Shown: in pieces, positions 27,160-36,900 of the stretch | How positions within the stretch are numbered: the stretch's first letter is position 1 | Layout: every line of letters starts with the position of its first letter | Assembly: GCA_903842455.1 (NCBI GenBank) | Contig: CAIMLX010000054.1 | Span: 1-64,000 of the forward strand | Direction: 5' to 3' | Length of the DNA stretch: 64,000 nucleotides | Source: an uncultured Hyphomicrobiales bacterium | GTDB lineage: Bacteria > Pseudomonadota > Alphaproteobacteria > Rhizobiales > Devosiaceae | Position numbers and translations under genes: made by a program | Notes under the pieces: generated by a model | What the model was told of the DNA's origin: nothing | What the model saw: only the letters and a program-made list of their open reading frames with translations | Databases searched by the model: none

Positions 27160-29808
27160 GTGACCACCCTTGCCGCCGCCCGCCCCACCCTTAGCCTCGA
27201 CGGTCCATGGGCCTTCACCTTCACCGGCGCGGCAGCGCGGCTTGATGGCGAGCGGCAGATCAAGGTGCCCGGCGTCTGGCAGGCCCAGTTCGCCGAACTC
27301 CGCAACTCCGCCGGCACCGGCACCTACCGCCGCACCGTCGAAGTCCCCGCCGGCTGGACCGGCAAGCGCGCCGTCCTCGTCTTCGAGGGCGTCTTCCACG
27401 AGACCACCATCAGCATCGATGGCGAGGTGGTCGCTCGCCACGACAACGCCTGGATCCCGCTCGAGATCGACGTCACCCGCTTCGGCCCCCGCTTCGAGCT
27501 CACCGTCACCGCCCGCGTCCCTGACGAGCGCGACTACGCCAATCGCGGCCTCGGCGTCATGCTGCACGGCAAGCAGGATTGGTACGGCCTCCAGGGCGGC
27601 ATCTTCAAACCCGTCCGCCTGGAAGCCCGCGAGCCCCTCCACATCACCGGCCTCGCTGTCGCCACCGAAACCGACCTCGCGGCCCACGCCGTCACCGTCC
27701 GCGGACACCTCGAAGGCTCCGGCACCGCCACCCTGACCCTCACCCGCGACGGCCACACCATTGCGTCGGAATCCTTCGCCGTAACGGGCGACATCGCCCT
27801 CCGCCTCCCCGTCCAAGCGGTCGAAGTCTGGTCTCCCGACGCCCCCAATCTCTACGACCTCACCGTCACCCTCGGCAGCGAGTCACAAACCCGCACCGTC
27901 GGCTTCCGCCGCTTCGAGTCCCGCGACGGCCGCCTTTGGCTCAACGGCGAGCCCTTCTACATGTTCGGCGCCCTCGATCAGGACTGGTACCCCGAGGAGG
28001 AGAGCCGCCACCCCACCCCCGAATTCCTCGAGCAGCGCTTCACGAACGCCAAGGCCATCGGCCTCAACACCCTGCGCTGCCACGTGAAAATCCCCGACCA
28101 GCTCTACCTCGATCTCGCCGACCGCCTCGGCCTCGTCGTCTGGCTCGACATGCCCTACATGGAGTGGCTCGCCCCCGAAACGCGCCGGCAGCTCGCTGAC
28201 ACCTTCCACGCCGCCGTCGACAACCACGGCCACCACCCCGCCATCTGCATCTGGACCATCATCAACGAGGGCTGGGGCATCGATCTCGACGACAACCCCG
28301 ACGATCGCGCCTGGCTCAAGTCGAGCTTCGAAGCCTTCAAGGCCCGCATCCCGCAGGGCCTGCTCGTCGACAACTCCCCGTGCTTCCCGCGCAACTACCA
28401 CGTGAAATCCGACATCGAGGATTTCCACTGGTACAATAGCTGGCCCTCGCAGAACGCCTGGTTCGCCCGCGTCACCAGCGAGTTCGCGGCGCGCCCGAAG
28501 TGGACGTACAGCCCGCACGGCGATGCGGAACGCAGCGGCAGCGAGCCACTGATCTGCTCCGAGTTCGGCGTCTGGGGCCTGCCGCACCTCTCCGACATCA
28601 TGGAAAGGGATGGCTCCGAACCCTGGTGGTTCGAGAGCGGCCATGACTGGAACAACGGTGCCGGCTACCCGCACGGCATCCAGACCCGCTTCCGCGACGC
28701 CCAGCTCGGCCCCATCTTCGGCGATCTCGACGGCTTCGTCTCCGCCGCGCAGGACACCCAGTACCGCGCCTTGAAATACCAGATCGAAACCCTGCGCTAC
28801 GCCGATCCGATCTGCGGCTACATCATCACCGAACTCAACGACACCCAGTGGGAAGCCAACGGCTTGCTGGACGCCCGCAACAACATTCGTGCCTTCGGCA
28901 ACAAACTCCGCGCCCTGCAGCAACCCGCCCTCATCGTCGCCCGCCCCGAGCGCACCGCGCTTGCAGCCGGCGAGACGATCAGCGTCCCGGTCCGCCTCGC
29001 CAGCGCCGGCAAGCTCGCCGCCGATGCCACCCTGACCTGGCGCTTCGGCACCGCGACCGGCACGAAAAACCTCCCCGCCGGCCCTACGGGCAGCGGCGAG
29101 ATCACCCTGTCGATCACGGCCCCCGCCGCCACCGCGGTCGAAACCCACACCCTCGAACTCTCGGCCACCGACGCAACCGGCGCTACCCTGGCCGTCGGCA
29201 CACACGAGTTCTGCATCGTCCCACCCGTCGCGAACGCCCCGGCCCTCGAACCGGCCGACGATGCCGCCCGGGCCCTGCTCACCACCCTCGGCTACCCCTC
29301 GGCCTCCGGCGGCACCCTGCTTGCCACGCGGCTCACTACCCCGGTCCGCGAGCAGGTCCTCGCCGGCCGGAAAGTCCTGCTCGTCGCCAACCACATCGAC
29401 GCCCTCGTCGATCCCGCCCGCACCCTGCCGGCCGGCGACAACCACAACTTCCCCACCATGCAGCTGAAGGAGCGAGAGGGCACCTCGTGGGATGGCCGCT
29501 GGATGGGCGCCTTCTCCTGGCGTCGCACCGATGGCCCGTGGGCCGCGCTGCCCAACGGCCCGATGCTCGATGAGCACTGGGGCGGCATCATCCCGAAATT
29601 CGTCCTCACCGGCTTCCGCTCCACCGCCTTCGGCGGCCTCGTCGATGCCGGCATAGCGGTGGCGTGGCTGCACAAGGCCGCCGCCCTCACCAAGCGCAGC
29701 TTCCTCGGCAAGGGCTGGATCACCGTCTCCACCTTCGACTTCACCTCCGGCGAAGCGCAGGCGAACCCGCTCGCCCCCCACGTCCTGAAAGCCCTCGCGG
29801 AATCCTGA
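27160..29808 (+). CDS. Glycoside hydrolase family 2 protein
   Basis: An 882-residue enzyme with the GH2 plan: a jelly-roll sugar-binding domain (residues ~10-155, with VPGVWQAQF and YRRTVEVP), an immunoglobulin-like domain (to ~250), then a TIM barrel. The acid/base is E370 in IINEGWG and the likely nucleophile is E468 in CSEFG. A further ~270-residue C-terminal part includes a beta-rich segment. No signal peptide is seen, so it acts in the cytoplasm. The GTG at 27160 has GGAGGAG six bases ahead. Beta-galactosidase, beta-glucuronidase and beta-mannosidase activities cannot be told apart here. Confidence 0.85.
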   Translation: MTTLAAARPTLSLDGPWAFTFTGAAARLDGERQIKVPGVWQAQFAELRNSAGTGTYRRTVEVPAGWTGKRAVLVFEGVFHETTISIDGEVVARHDNAWIPLEIDVTRFGPRFELTVTARVPDERDYANRGLGVMLHGKQDWYGLQGGIFKPVRLEAREPLHITGLAVATETDLAAHAVTVRGHLEGSGTATLTLTRDGHTIASESFAVTGDIALRLPVQAVEVWSPDAPNLYDLTVTLGSESQTRTVGFRRFESRDGRLWLNGEPFYMFGALDQDWYPEEESRHPTPEFLEQRFTNAKAIGLNTLRCHVKIPDQLYLDLADRLGLVVWLDMPYMEWLAPETRRQLADTFHAAVDNHGHHPAICIWTIINEGWGIDLDDNPDDRAWLKSSFEAFKARIPQGLLVDNSPCFPRNYHVKSDIEDFHWYNSWPSQNAWFARVTSEFAARPKWTYSPHGDAERSGSEPLICSEFGVWGLPHLSDIMERDGSEPWWFESGHDWNNGAGYPHGIQTRFRDAQLGPIFGDLDGFVSAAQDTQYRALKYQIETLRYADPICGYIITELNDTQWEANGLLDARNNIRAFGNKLRALQQPALIVARPERTALAAGETISVPVRLASAGKLAADATLTWRFGTATGTKNLPAGPTGSGEITLSITAPAATAVETHTLELSATDATGATLAVGTHEFCIVPPVANAPALEPADDAARALLTTLGYPSASGGTLLATRLTTPVREQVLAGRKVLLVANHIDALVDPARTLPAGDNHNFPTMQLKEREGTSWDGRWMGAFSWRRTDGPWAALPNGPMLDEHWGGIIPKFVLTGFRSTAFGGLVDAGIAVAWLHKAAALTKRSFLGKGWITVSTFDFTSGEAQANPLAPHVLKALAES

Positions 29809-29846
29809 CGTCGCCACTCTGGAAGCTCCGCCCTAGAAGCATCGCC

Positions 29847-29869
29847 TCCCTCCCCCTTGTGGGGAGGGA
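29847..29869 (+). terminator. Hairpin after the GH2 gene (C/G-run family)
   Basis: TCCCTCCCC-CTTGT-GGGGAGGGA is a perfect 9-bp stem 38 bp after the GH2 stop, followed by G-rich sequence rather than a T-run. It is a short form of the C/G-run repeat. Confidence 0.5.
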
Positions 29870-29978
29870 TCGAGGGTGGGGGTCGCTAGCCATGGGCGCT
29901 CCGTCACGCACCTAACCGCTTGAAATCCCCGCCACTCCGGGCTCAACTGCGGCCCGGAGCGAGTGGGGGAAAACTATC

Positions 29979-31523
29979 TTGGCGCAATCGCGATTTGTGG
30001 TGGTCGGTGGCGGCACCGCCGGCTGGATCACCGCCTTTATCCTGCAGGATTCGATCAAGCGGCTGAACCTCGACGCCAAGGTGTCCGTCGTCGAATCCAG
30101 CAAGATCCCCACCGTTGGTGTCGGCGAAGCCACCACCGCCGCCTTCCACGTCTTCCTGCGCCATTTCAACATCGACATCTTCGATTTCATGCGCAGCTGC
30201 GAGGCGACCTACAAGCTCGGCATCCGCCACGAGGACTGGCGCCGCAAGGGGTTCACCTACTACGGCCCTATCGACGACCCGCACCAGGTGGTCGAAGCCC
30301 CCGCCGGAGCCCCGTCCGACTATCTCAACGTCTACGCGGTCTCGGTGCAAAAGCCCGTGCAGGACATGCACCTCTTCGGCCCATTGCTCGAGCGCAAGAA
30401 GGCGCCGTGGACGACAAAGCCCGACGACAGTCTCCTCGCTCTGGGCCCGTTCCTCCCCGCCTACCACTTCGACCAGGCCCTCGTCGGCAAGTACCTCAAG
30501 GCGCACTCCGACGGCGTCGAGATCGTCGACAACGTGCTGACCGGGGTCGAGCGCCACGCCGAAAGCGGCGACGTCACCGCCATCGTCTTCGAGGATGGCC
30601 AGAAGCTCGAGGGCGACTTCTTCATCGACGCCACCGGCTTCCGCAAGCGCCTGATCGTCGGCGAAATGCAGGCGCCGTGGATCAGCTACCAGCACGAGCT
30701 GCCGGTGAACCGCGCACTCCCCTTCTGGCTGCCGATCGAGGAGGGCGAGGAGATCGCCAACTACACCCGCGCCTGGGCCCAGGGGGCCGGCTGGATGTGG
30801 CAGATCCCCACCCAGTTCCGCTACGGCTGCGGCTACGTCTTCTCGGACGAGTTCCAGACCCCCGACGAAGCGCACGCCGAAATCGAGCGCGTGCTCGGCC
30901 GCAAGGTCGAGGTGCGCGGCGACATCCAGTTCAAGATCGGCCGGCTCGAAAAGGCCTGGATCAACAACGTCATCGCCGTCGGCCTATCATCGAATTTCCT
31001 AGAACCGCTGGAGAGCACCTCGATCCACGGCACCATCGTCCAGATGATGATGTTCGGCGGCCAGTACCTGCGCGACCCAAAGGCGATGACGCAGGCGATG
31101 CGCGACGACTACAACGCCCGCGTCGGCCGCCAGGTCGACGACTTCCGCACCTTCGTCAACACTCACTACCTCACCGAACGCGACGACACCCCGTTCTGGC
31201 GCGAAGTCCGGGCCAACCGCATCCACCCGGAGACCAAGGAACGCCTCGCCCGCTGGCGCACCGAAATGCCCCGCCACGAGCACTTCCCGAACTACCTCTT
31301 CGGCCTCCCCCACATGGAAACCCAGCTCCACTACCCCGTCCTCGACGGCCTCGGCCTCCTCGACCCCTCCGTCGCCAAAGCCGAAATGGCCCGCGCCCCC
31401 AAACTCCGCAGCTTCGCCAAGAACGTCCACGACGCCATGGTCAAGGAATACAAACAGGCCGCCACAAAAGCGCTGGGCCATGCGGAGTTCTTGAAGGGGG
31501 TGCGGGAGAGAAGGTGGAACTGA
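29979..31523 (+). CDS. Flavin-dependent tryptophan halogenase family protein
   Basis: A 514-residue FAD-dependent halogenase homologue. The FAD motif VVVGGGTAGW opens the protein. K79 (TYKLGIRHEDW) falls at the number of the catalytic lysine of PrnA/RebH. W272, W274 and P277 form the halogenase WxWxIP motif (WMWQIP). E345 (FLEPLESTSIH) matches the catalytic glutamate. The fold is thus intact. The start is a TTG with GTGGGGGA eight bases ahead. No flavin reductase or biosynthetic genes are nearby; it follows the GH2 gene, and homologues in other bacteria occur beside sugar-utilisation genes. The true substrate is unknown. Confidence 0.85.
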   Translation: MAQSRFVVVGGGTAGWITAFILQDSIKRLNLDAKVSVVESSKIPTVGVGEATTAAFHVFLRHFNIDIFDFMRSCEATYKLGIRHEDWRRKGFTYYGPIDDPHQVVEAPAGAPSDYLNVYAVSVQKPVQDMHLFGPLLERKKAPWTTKPDDSLLALGPFLPAYHFDQALVGKYLKAHSDGVEIVDNVLTGVERHAESGDVTAIVFEDGQKLEGDFFIDATGFRKRLIVGEMQAPWISYQHELPVNRALPFWLPIEEGEEIANYTRAWAQGAGWMWQIPTQFRYGCGYVFSDEFQTPDEAHAEIERVLGRKVEVRGDIQFKIGRLEKAWINNVIAVGLSSNFLEPLESTSIHGTIVQMMMFGGQYLRDPKAMTQAMRDDYNARVGRQVDDFRTFVNTHYLTERDDTPFWREVRANRIHPETKERLARWRTEMPRHEHFPNYLFGLPHMETQLHYPVLDGLGLLDPSVAKAEMARAPKLRSFAKNVHDAMVKEYKQAATKALGHAEFLKGVRERRWN

Positions 31524-31834
31524 ATCACACGATCGCAAACTCCAACCCACTGACGGTATCTGAAGCCAAGCAAGCCTGTCTGAATGCAGCGTCGGCTGGA
31601 ATCGCAGTCGCCAGGTTCGAAGGAGTCATCCGCCGCAATTCCGGGTTTGAGGCTCGCCTCGATTGCATCTGGGAGCCAAAGCGCGCCCAGGACGCCGACG
31701 ATGTAGTCGCCAACAATCTGGACGCGGCTTACCAAATTGAGTTCGACAACGAGGGCTGCGACCACTTCATACTTTCCACATGGCCGATCGAAGCCGAGCT
31801 TGAATACTGGCGGAACAAACCTCCCACTCCTTGA
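31514..31834 (+). CDS. Small hypothetical protein coupled to the halogenase homologue
   Basis: A 106-residue protein I do not recognise. The GTG start overlaps the halogenase stop by 10 bp and has GGGAG ahead of it, so it would be translated by coupling. It is acidic, with no signal peptide or membrane segment, and has three cysteines. Codon use is visibly more AT-rich than in neighbouring genes (ATT, AAT, TCA, GTA codons), which suggests recent acquisition or a non-coding origin. The frame is open through its whole length and ends just before a repeat element. Confidence 0.5.
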   Translation: MELNHTIANSNPLTVSEAKQACLNAASAGIAVARFEGVIRRNSGFEARLDCIWEPKRAQDADDVVANNLDAAYQIEFDNEGCDHFILSTWPIEAELEYWRNKPPTP

Positions 31835-31882
31835 GCTCAGCGGACTCGCGGGCGGCGCCTGCACCGACCGTGCAACATCGTC

Positions 31883-32050
31883 ACCGCCCCCTTGCGAGGG
31901 ACGTAGTGCAGCTTGGCGCTTCAGCGACTAGCGTAACTAGGAGGGGGGTCCGAACCGAGGCTCGAACAAGCCGACTGCGTACCCCCTCCCTAGCTCCGCT
32001 ACGCCGCTATCGCGACTAGCTGCGCTACCCTCCCCGCAAGGGGGAGGGTG
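31883..32050. repeat. C/G-run repeat element, long form
   Basis: It opens with CCGCCCCCTTGCGAGGG and closes with CCCTCCCCGCAAGGGGGAGGG, inverted relative to each other. Inside it are TAGTGCAGCTTGGCGCTTCA, ACTAGCGTAACTAGGAGG and CCCTCCCTAGCTCCGCTA. The copy at 52143-52260 shares these blocks in the same order with a shorter middle. It fills most of the 322-bp gap between the small ORF and the GH4 gene; nothing else is seen there. Confidence 0.75.
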
Positions 32051-32156
32051 CCCCCGTGTCGCCCTACTGCCCAACATCGAAAGTCCGAGTGCCCGCTGCC
32101 AAAAAGAAGACCCGCGGCGGTTACACCGCGGGTGAGTCGGGAGGAACTCGTAGCCC

Positions 32157-33611
32157 TCAGCGGTGCGCGCCGGTCAGTTCGCGCAACTCTTCCACCGAGC
32201 GGACCGTTTTGCGCGCCGCGCCCTGCCACTCCGTGGTCTTCACGGTAGCGTTCTCGAGCCGCGCCTTCGCCGCCGGGATCGCCGCGGCGTATTGCGGCAG
32301 CCACTGGGCCTGCGCCACCACCATCTCGTCGACCATCTGCCACACCTCGTCGGGCGTGCAGATCGCGCCGACCAGCGGGTCGTGCAGCACGGCAAGCTTC
32401 AGCGTATCGAGATTGCCGCTCATCGCCGCCTCGACGCTGAGCCGCTGCACCGATACCGACACCGAGCAGGTCGCGGCGCAGGCCGTCGGCAGCGTCACGC
32501 CCTCGACCATGTTGATGCCGAACCGGTCGACGAAGCCGGGGCTCTCGATGATCGCATCATCCGGCAGGTTACGGATGATGCCGTTGTTGCGCACGTTGAA
32601 GTGGCCGCGATAGGTGCGCCCGGTCTCGAGCGCCTCGATGATGTAGCTGGCGTGCTCGGTTGTCCGCTTGTGCTGGCTGAGCGGCTTCGTCGCCTCCGCC
32701 TTGAATTTCGGGAAATCCGTCTCGAACCAGTTCCGCCGCTCGGTCGAATAGCGCAGGTAGCCGCCGGTCTCGCCGTGGATCCAGTCGCTCATGTCGATCC
32801 AGCGGTTGATCTCGTCCGGCCGCTTCCGGTACCACGGCAGGTATTCGCTGAGGTGCCCGTTGGACTCGGTCGAGTAGACCCCGAACCGCTTCAGCACGTC
32901 GATGCGCACCTTCTCGGTCCTCGAATAGATCGGATGCGCCTCAAACCCGGCGATCAGTTCCGCCGCCTCGATCTTCCGGCCCTTGGCGCGGATATCGATG
33001 TACCAGGTCTGGTGGTTGATGCCCGAGCAGACGTAGTCGAGCTCGCTGTCATCCACCCCCAGCACCTGCGCGATCTGGTGCGCCCCGTGCTGCACGCCAT
33101 GGCAGAGCCCGACGGTGTTCACGCCACCATACTGGAGAGCCGCCCAGGTGTTCATCGCCATCGGGTTGGCGTAGTTGATGAACAGCGCGCCCGGCTCCGC
33201 TACTTCGCGGATATCCTTGCAGAAATCGAGGATCACCGGGATGTTGCGCTGCCCGTAGAGGATGCCGCCGGCACAGATCGTGTCGCCCACGCACTGGTCG
33301 ACGCCATACTTGAGCGGGATCGAGATGTCGGTGGCGAACGCCTCGAGCCCACCCACCCGCACGCAGCTCATGATGTAGCGCGCGCCCGTCAGCGCTTCGC
33401 GCCGGTCGGTCGTCGCCGTCACCTTGGCCGGCAGGTTGTTCACCTGCACTATCGCCGAAATGATCTCGTGGATCATCGACAGATTGTGCTCGTTGATATC
33501 GGTCAGCGCGAACTCGACATCAGCAAACTCCGGCACCTTCAACAGGTCCGAAATCAGCGTCTTGGTAAAGCCGACCGAGCCGGCGCCGATGATGGCAATC
33601 TTGAACGACAT
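32157..33611 (-). CDS. Glycoside hydrolase family 4 enzyme (alpha-galactosidase/alpha-glucosidase type)
   Basis: A 484-residue NAD- and metal-dependent glycosidase. The N-terminal Rossmann motif is IAIIGAGSVGFTKTL. The metal ligands are C170 and H171 in GLCHGVQH and H200 in GINH, with NYANPMAMNTWA before. The CHG tetrad differs from the CHSV of the neighbouring enzyme, so this paralogue probably has another specificity (alpha-glucosidase or alpha-glucuronidase-like). GAGGAG precedes the ATG. It is the last gene of the alpha-galactoside operon. In rhizobial agp loci two such genes (agaL1, agaL2) also occur. Confidence 0.85.
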   Translation of the reverse strand: MSFKIAIIGAGSVGFTKTLISDLLKVPEFADVEFALTDINEHNLSMIHEIISAIVQVNNLPAKVTATTDRREALTGARYIMSCVRVGGLEAFATDISIPLKYGVDQCVGDTICAGGILYGQRNIPVILDFCKDIREVAEPGALFINYANPMAMNTWAALQYGGVNTVGLCHGVQHGAHQIAQVLGVDDSELDYVCSGINHQTWYIDIRAKGRKIEAAELIAGFEAHPIYSRTEKVRIDVLKRFGVYSTESNGHLSEYLPWYRKRPDEINRWIDMSDWIHGETGGYLRYSTERRNWFETDFPKFKAEATKPLSQHKRTTEHASYIIEALETGRTYRGHFNVRNNGIIRNLPDDAIIESPGFVDRFGINMVEGVTLPTACAATCSVSVSVQRLSVEAAMSGNLDTLKLAVLHDPLVGAICTPDEVWQMVDEMVVAQAQWLPQYAAAIPAAKARLENATVKTTEWQGAARKTVRSVEELRELTGAHR

Positions 33612-33711
33612 GCCTTGAACTCCTCTACCGCCCGGCAGCTCCGGGCACCTGCTCGTCGCGACGCGTTGCGCTGCCGCTTCTTCTCCGTTGAGGATTCTCG
33701 TCCCCCAACGC

Positions 33712-33791
33712 TGTCATCCCTGCGAAAGCAGGGACCCAACTCGAAACCTGCGCTGCCGGCGACATGGATCCCTGCTTTCGCAGGGATGACA
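33712..33791. repeat. Paired REP-type element, subtype 2 (between the GH4 genes)
   Basis: Exactly 80 bp: TGTCATCCCTGCGAAAGCAGG on the left, its inverse on the right (CCCTGCTTTCGCAGGGATGA). It lies between the two GH4 genes. The middle ~30 bp is not symmetrical. Confidence 0.87.
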
Positions 33792-33829
33792 CGTCGGGTT
33801 TGCTGCAGCGTCGCCGGGAACAATCGTCC

Positions 33830-35197
33830 TTACGCAACCCGCTGCTTCGGTGCCACACGTGCCCATTCCGGCAGCCAGTTCCCGTGCGCGGCGAGCAGAT
33901 CGTCGACGAGGTTCCAGATCTGCTCGAGGTCCAGCTCGGCCGCCGTGTGCGGATCGAGCATCGCGGCGTGGTAGATGTGCTCGCGGTTCTCGGTGATCAG
34001 CGCTGCAACCGTCAGTTCCTGCACGTTGATATTGGTGCGGATCAGCGCCGTGAGCTGCGGCGGCAGGTCGCCGATGAACGTCGGCTGGATGCCCGACGAA
34101 TCCACGAGGCATGGCACTTCCACCGCCGCATTGCTGGGCAGCGAGGTGATCACCCCGTTGTTCCGCACGTTGCCGTAGATCACCCCCGGCTCGCCGGTCC
34201 ACACCGCGTTGACGATCTCGGAGGCATATTCCTTCGACTGCTTGACCTCGATCGTATTGGCCTTGCGGTACTCGTCCGACGTCGTCTTCCAGCGCTCGAT
34301 CTGCTCGATGCAGCGCTTGGGATACTCGTCGAGCGGCACACCGAACTTCTCGATCAGGTCGTTGCGGCCGTCCTTGATGAAATACGGCGTATACTCCGCA
34401 AAGTGCTCCGAGCTCTCGGTGACGAAATAGCCGAGCCGCGTCAGCATCTCGTAGCGCACCTTGTTGGGGCAGCGCGCATTCCAGCCCGGCTTCGGCGCCC
34501 GGCCTTCGCGATAGGCCCGCACCAGGTCCGGATAGAGGTCGCGATAGCTGCCGTCCGCCTGCTTGTGCTCGAACTTCAGGTAGAAGGCCATGTGGTTGAT
34601 GCCGGCCGACCGGTAGCGGATTTCCGAGTAGGGAATATCGAGGTCGTTCGCCAGCTCCATCGCAGTGCCCTGCACCGAGTGGCAGAGCCCCACCTGCTTG
34701 ATCGTCGGATACTTCTCCGCAATCGCCCAGGTGTTGATCGCCATCGGGTTGACGTATTGCAGCATGATCGCCTCGGGCGCCACCTGCAGCATGTCCTCGC
34801 AGATGCTCCACAGGTGCGGCACCGTCCGCAACCCCCGCATGATCCCGCCCACGCCCAGCGTGTCGGCAATCGTCTGGCGCAGGTTGTATTTCTTCGGCAC
34901 CTCGAAATCGACCACCGTCGAGGGCTGGTAGCCACCGATCTGGAAGCACACGACGACGAAGTTGGTGCCGTCCAGCGCCTCGCGCTGGTTGGAGAACGTC
35001 TTCACCGTCGCCGCCACGCCGAGCGTGTTCACCAGCTTCTGCGCGATGATCTGGCTCTCTTCCAGCCGCTGCGGATTGATGTCCATCAGCCGGATTTCGG
35101 CTCCGGCAAGCGCCGGCCGCTGCAAGATGTCGCCGACGATGTTCTTCATGAACACCGACGAGCCCGCGCCGATGAAGGTAACTTTGGGGTTGGCCAT
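33830..35197 (-). CDS. Alpha-galactosidase, GH4 (MelA/AgaL type)
   Basis: A 455-residue GH4 enzyme, the MelA length. Rossmann motif VTFIGAGSSVFMKNI; metal ligands C172 and H173 in LCHSVQGTAMELA and H202 in AGINHMAFY. The CHSV tetrad is the one reported for alpha-galactosidases of this family. It hydrolyses melibiose or raffinose-type alpha-galactosides in the cytoplasm with NAD and Mn2+. GGAGACC precedes the ATG. It follows the transporter genes directly. Confidence 0.88.
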   Translation of the reverse strand: MANPKVTFIGAGSSVFMKNIVGDILQRPALAGAEIRLMDINPQRLEESQIIAQKLVNTLGVAATVKTFSNQREALDGTNFVVVCFQIGGYQPSTVVDFEVPKKYNLRQTIADTLGVGGIMRGLRTVPHLWSICEDMLQVAPEAIMLQYVNPMAINTWAIAEKYPTIKQVGLCHSVQGTAMELANDLDIPYSEIRYRSAGINHMAFYLKFEHKQADGSYRDLYPDLVRAYREGRAPKPGWNARCPNKVRYEMLTRLGYFVTESSEHFAEYTPYFIKDGRNDLIEKFGVPLDEYPKRCIEQIERWKTTSDEYRKANTIEVKQSKEYASEIVNAVWTGEPGVIYGNVRNNGVITSLPSNAAVEVPCLVDSSGIQPTFIGDLPPQLTALIRTNINVQELTVAALITENREHIYHAAMLDPHTAAELDLEQIWNLVDDLLAAHGNWLPEWARVAPKQRVA

Positions 35198-35227
35198 TAT
35201 GGTCTCCGGAATAGCTAGTCGCGCCGC

Positions 35228-36892
35228 TCAGGCGGCGATTTCGAAGGCGGCCCGCACGAGCCGCCGTGTGTAATCTGTCGTGGGGTTGGTCAGCACTGCT
35301 TCCACCGGCCCCTCCTCCACTACCTTGCCATGCTGCATCACCATCACCCGGTGGCACAGCGCCCGCACCACCTTGAGGTCGTGCGAAATGAACAGGTAGC
35401 TCAGCCCCCGCTCGTCCTGCAGCTTGCGCAGCAGCTCGATGATCTGCGACTGCACCGATAAATCGAGTGCCGACGTCGGCTCGTCGAGCAGGATGAATTC
35501 CGGCTCGAGCGCAATGGCGCGCGCAATGGCGATACGCTGCCGCTGCCCGCCTGAAAACTCGTGCGGAAAGCGGCTGAGGATGTTGTCCGGCATCCCCGAG
35601 TCGCGCAACGCCGTCCGCACCCGGTCCACCCGGTCCCGGCTGTTGGCACCGATGCCGTTGACGATCAGCCCCTCCTCGAGGATCTGGCGGATGCTCATCC
35701 GCGGATTGAGCGAAGCGAACGGGTCCTGGAACACGATCTGCATGCGCTGCCGCAAGGGCCGCATCTGCTCGCGGTTCTTGTCGTGGATCGACTGGCCGTC
35801 GAAGAAGATCTGCCCGCCCTGGTTGCCGATCAGCCGGATCAGCGCCTGCCCGAACGTCGTCTTGCCCGAGCCGCTCTCGCCCACCAGCCCCAGTGTCTCG
35901 TGCTTCTTGAGGTTCAGCGACAGGCTATCCACCGCCACCAGCTGGAAGAAGTCCGGCTTGAACGCCCCGCCGCGCTTCAGCGTGAAGCTCACCTTCACCT
36001 TGTCGCCTTGCAGGATCGTCGGCGAATCCGCCTCGATCGGCTTGGCCTGCCCCTTCGGCTCCGAAGCCAAGAGGTGCTTGGTGTAGGCATGCCGCGGGTT
36101 GGAGAACAGCGCCTCGGTGGTGTTGTGCTCCTGCACCTTGCCGTGCTGCATCACATACACATAGTCCGAGAACTGCTTCACGATCGTCAGGTCGTGGGTG
36201 ATCAGGATCACCGCCATCCCGTATTTCGACTTCAGGTCCTTGATCAGGTTCAGGATTTGCGCCTGCACCGTCACGTCGAGCGCCGTCGTCGGCTCGTCGG
36301 CGATCAGGATGTCCGGCCGGTTGGCGAGGGCCATGGCGATCATCACCCGCTGCCGCTGTCCACCCGACAACTGGTGCGGATACGAGCGCAGCCGCGCCCC
36401 TGGCTCCGGAATCTGCACTTCTTCCAGAAGCTTCTCGGCCCGACGCATCGCCTCGGCCCGCGAGATGCGGTTGTGCAGGTGCAGCACTTCGCACAGCTGC
36501 TGGCCGATCGTGTAGACCGGGTTCAGCGAGCTCATCGGTTCCTGGAAGATCATCGACACGTCGTTGCCGCGCAGCTTCCGCACCTCGGCTTCCGGCATCT
36601 TGTAGATGTCGCGGCCGCCCAGCATCAGCTTGCTGTCCTTGCTCACCGTGGCGCGCTTGGTCAGCAGCCGCATGATCGTCCGCGCCGTCACCGACTTGCC
36701 CGAGCCGCTCTCGCCGACGAGGGCAATGGTCTCGCCCTTGTGCAGCTGGAACGACACGTCGCGCACCGCATTGACGACGCCACCCTCGACCTTGAAGTCG
36801 ACCTTGATCTTCCGCGCATCGAGGATCAGCTCCCGGCCATGCGCCCCGAGGTCGTACCGTTCGTCCGGGCTGAGGTTTTCCGTGTTAGTCAT
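35228..36892 (-). CDS. ABC transporter ATP-binding protein with two fused ATPase domains (alpha-galactoside uptake)
   Basis: A 554-residue fusion of DppD- and DppF-like ATPases. Domain 1 has [30 protein letters not shown] and ILIADEPTTALDVT; domain 2 has GESGSGKTTFGQAL, FSGGQRQRIAIARAI and FILLDEPTSALDLS. The order matches AgpD of Sinorhizobium. The ATG at 36892 is preceded by GAGG six bases ahead and lies 8 bp after the permease stop. The longer open frame upstream overlaps the permease and is rejected. Confidence 0.87.
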   Translation of the reverse strand: MTNTENLSPDERYDLGAHGRELILDARKIKVDFKVEGGVVNAVRDVSFQLHKGETIALVGESGSGKSVTARTIMRLLTKRATVSKDSKLMLGGRDIYKMPEAEVRKLRGNDVSMIFQEPMSSLNPVYTIGQQLCEVLHLHNRISRAEAMRRAEKLLEEVQIPEPGARLRSYPHQLSGGQRQRVMIAMALANRPDILIADEPTTALDVTVQAQILNLIKDLKSKYGMAVILITHDLTIVKQFSDYVYVMQHGKVQEHNTTEALFSNPRHAYTKHLLASEPKGQAKPIEADSPTILQGDKVKVSFTLKRGGAFKPDFFQLVAVDSLSLNLKKHETLGLVGESGSGKTTFGQALIRLIGNQGGQIFFDGQSIHDKNREQMRPLRQRMQIVFQDPFASLNPRMSIRQILEEGLIVNGIGANSRDRVDRVRTALRDSGMPDNILSRFPHEFSGGQRQRIAIARAIALEPEFILLDEPTSALDLSVQSQIIELLRKLQDERGLSYLFISHDLKVVRALCHRVMVMQHGKVVEEGPVEAVLTNPTTDYTRRLVRAAFEIAA

Positions 36893-36900
36893 GGCAAGCC

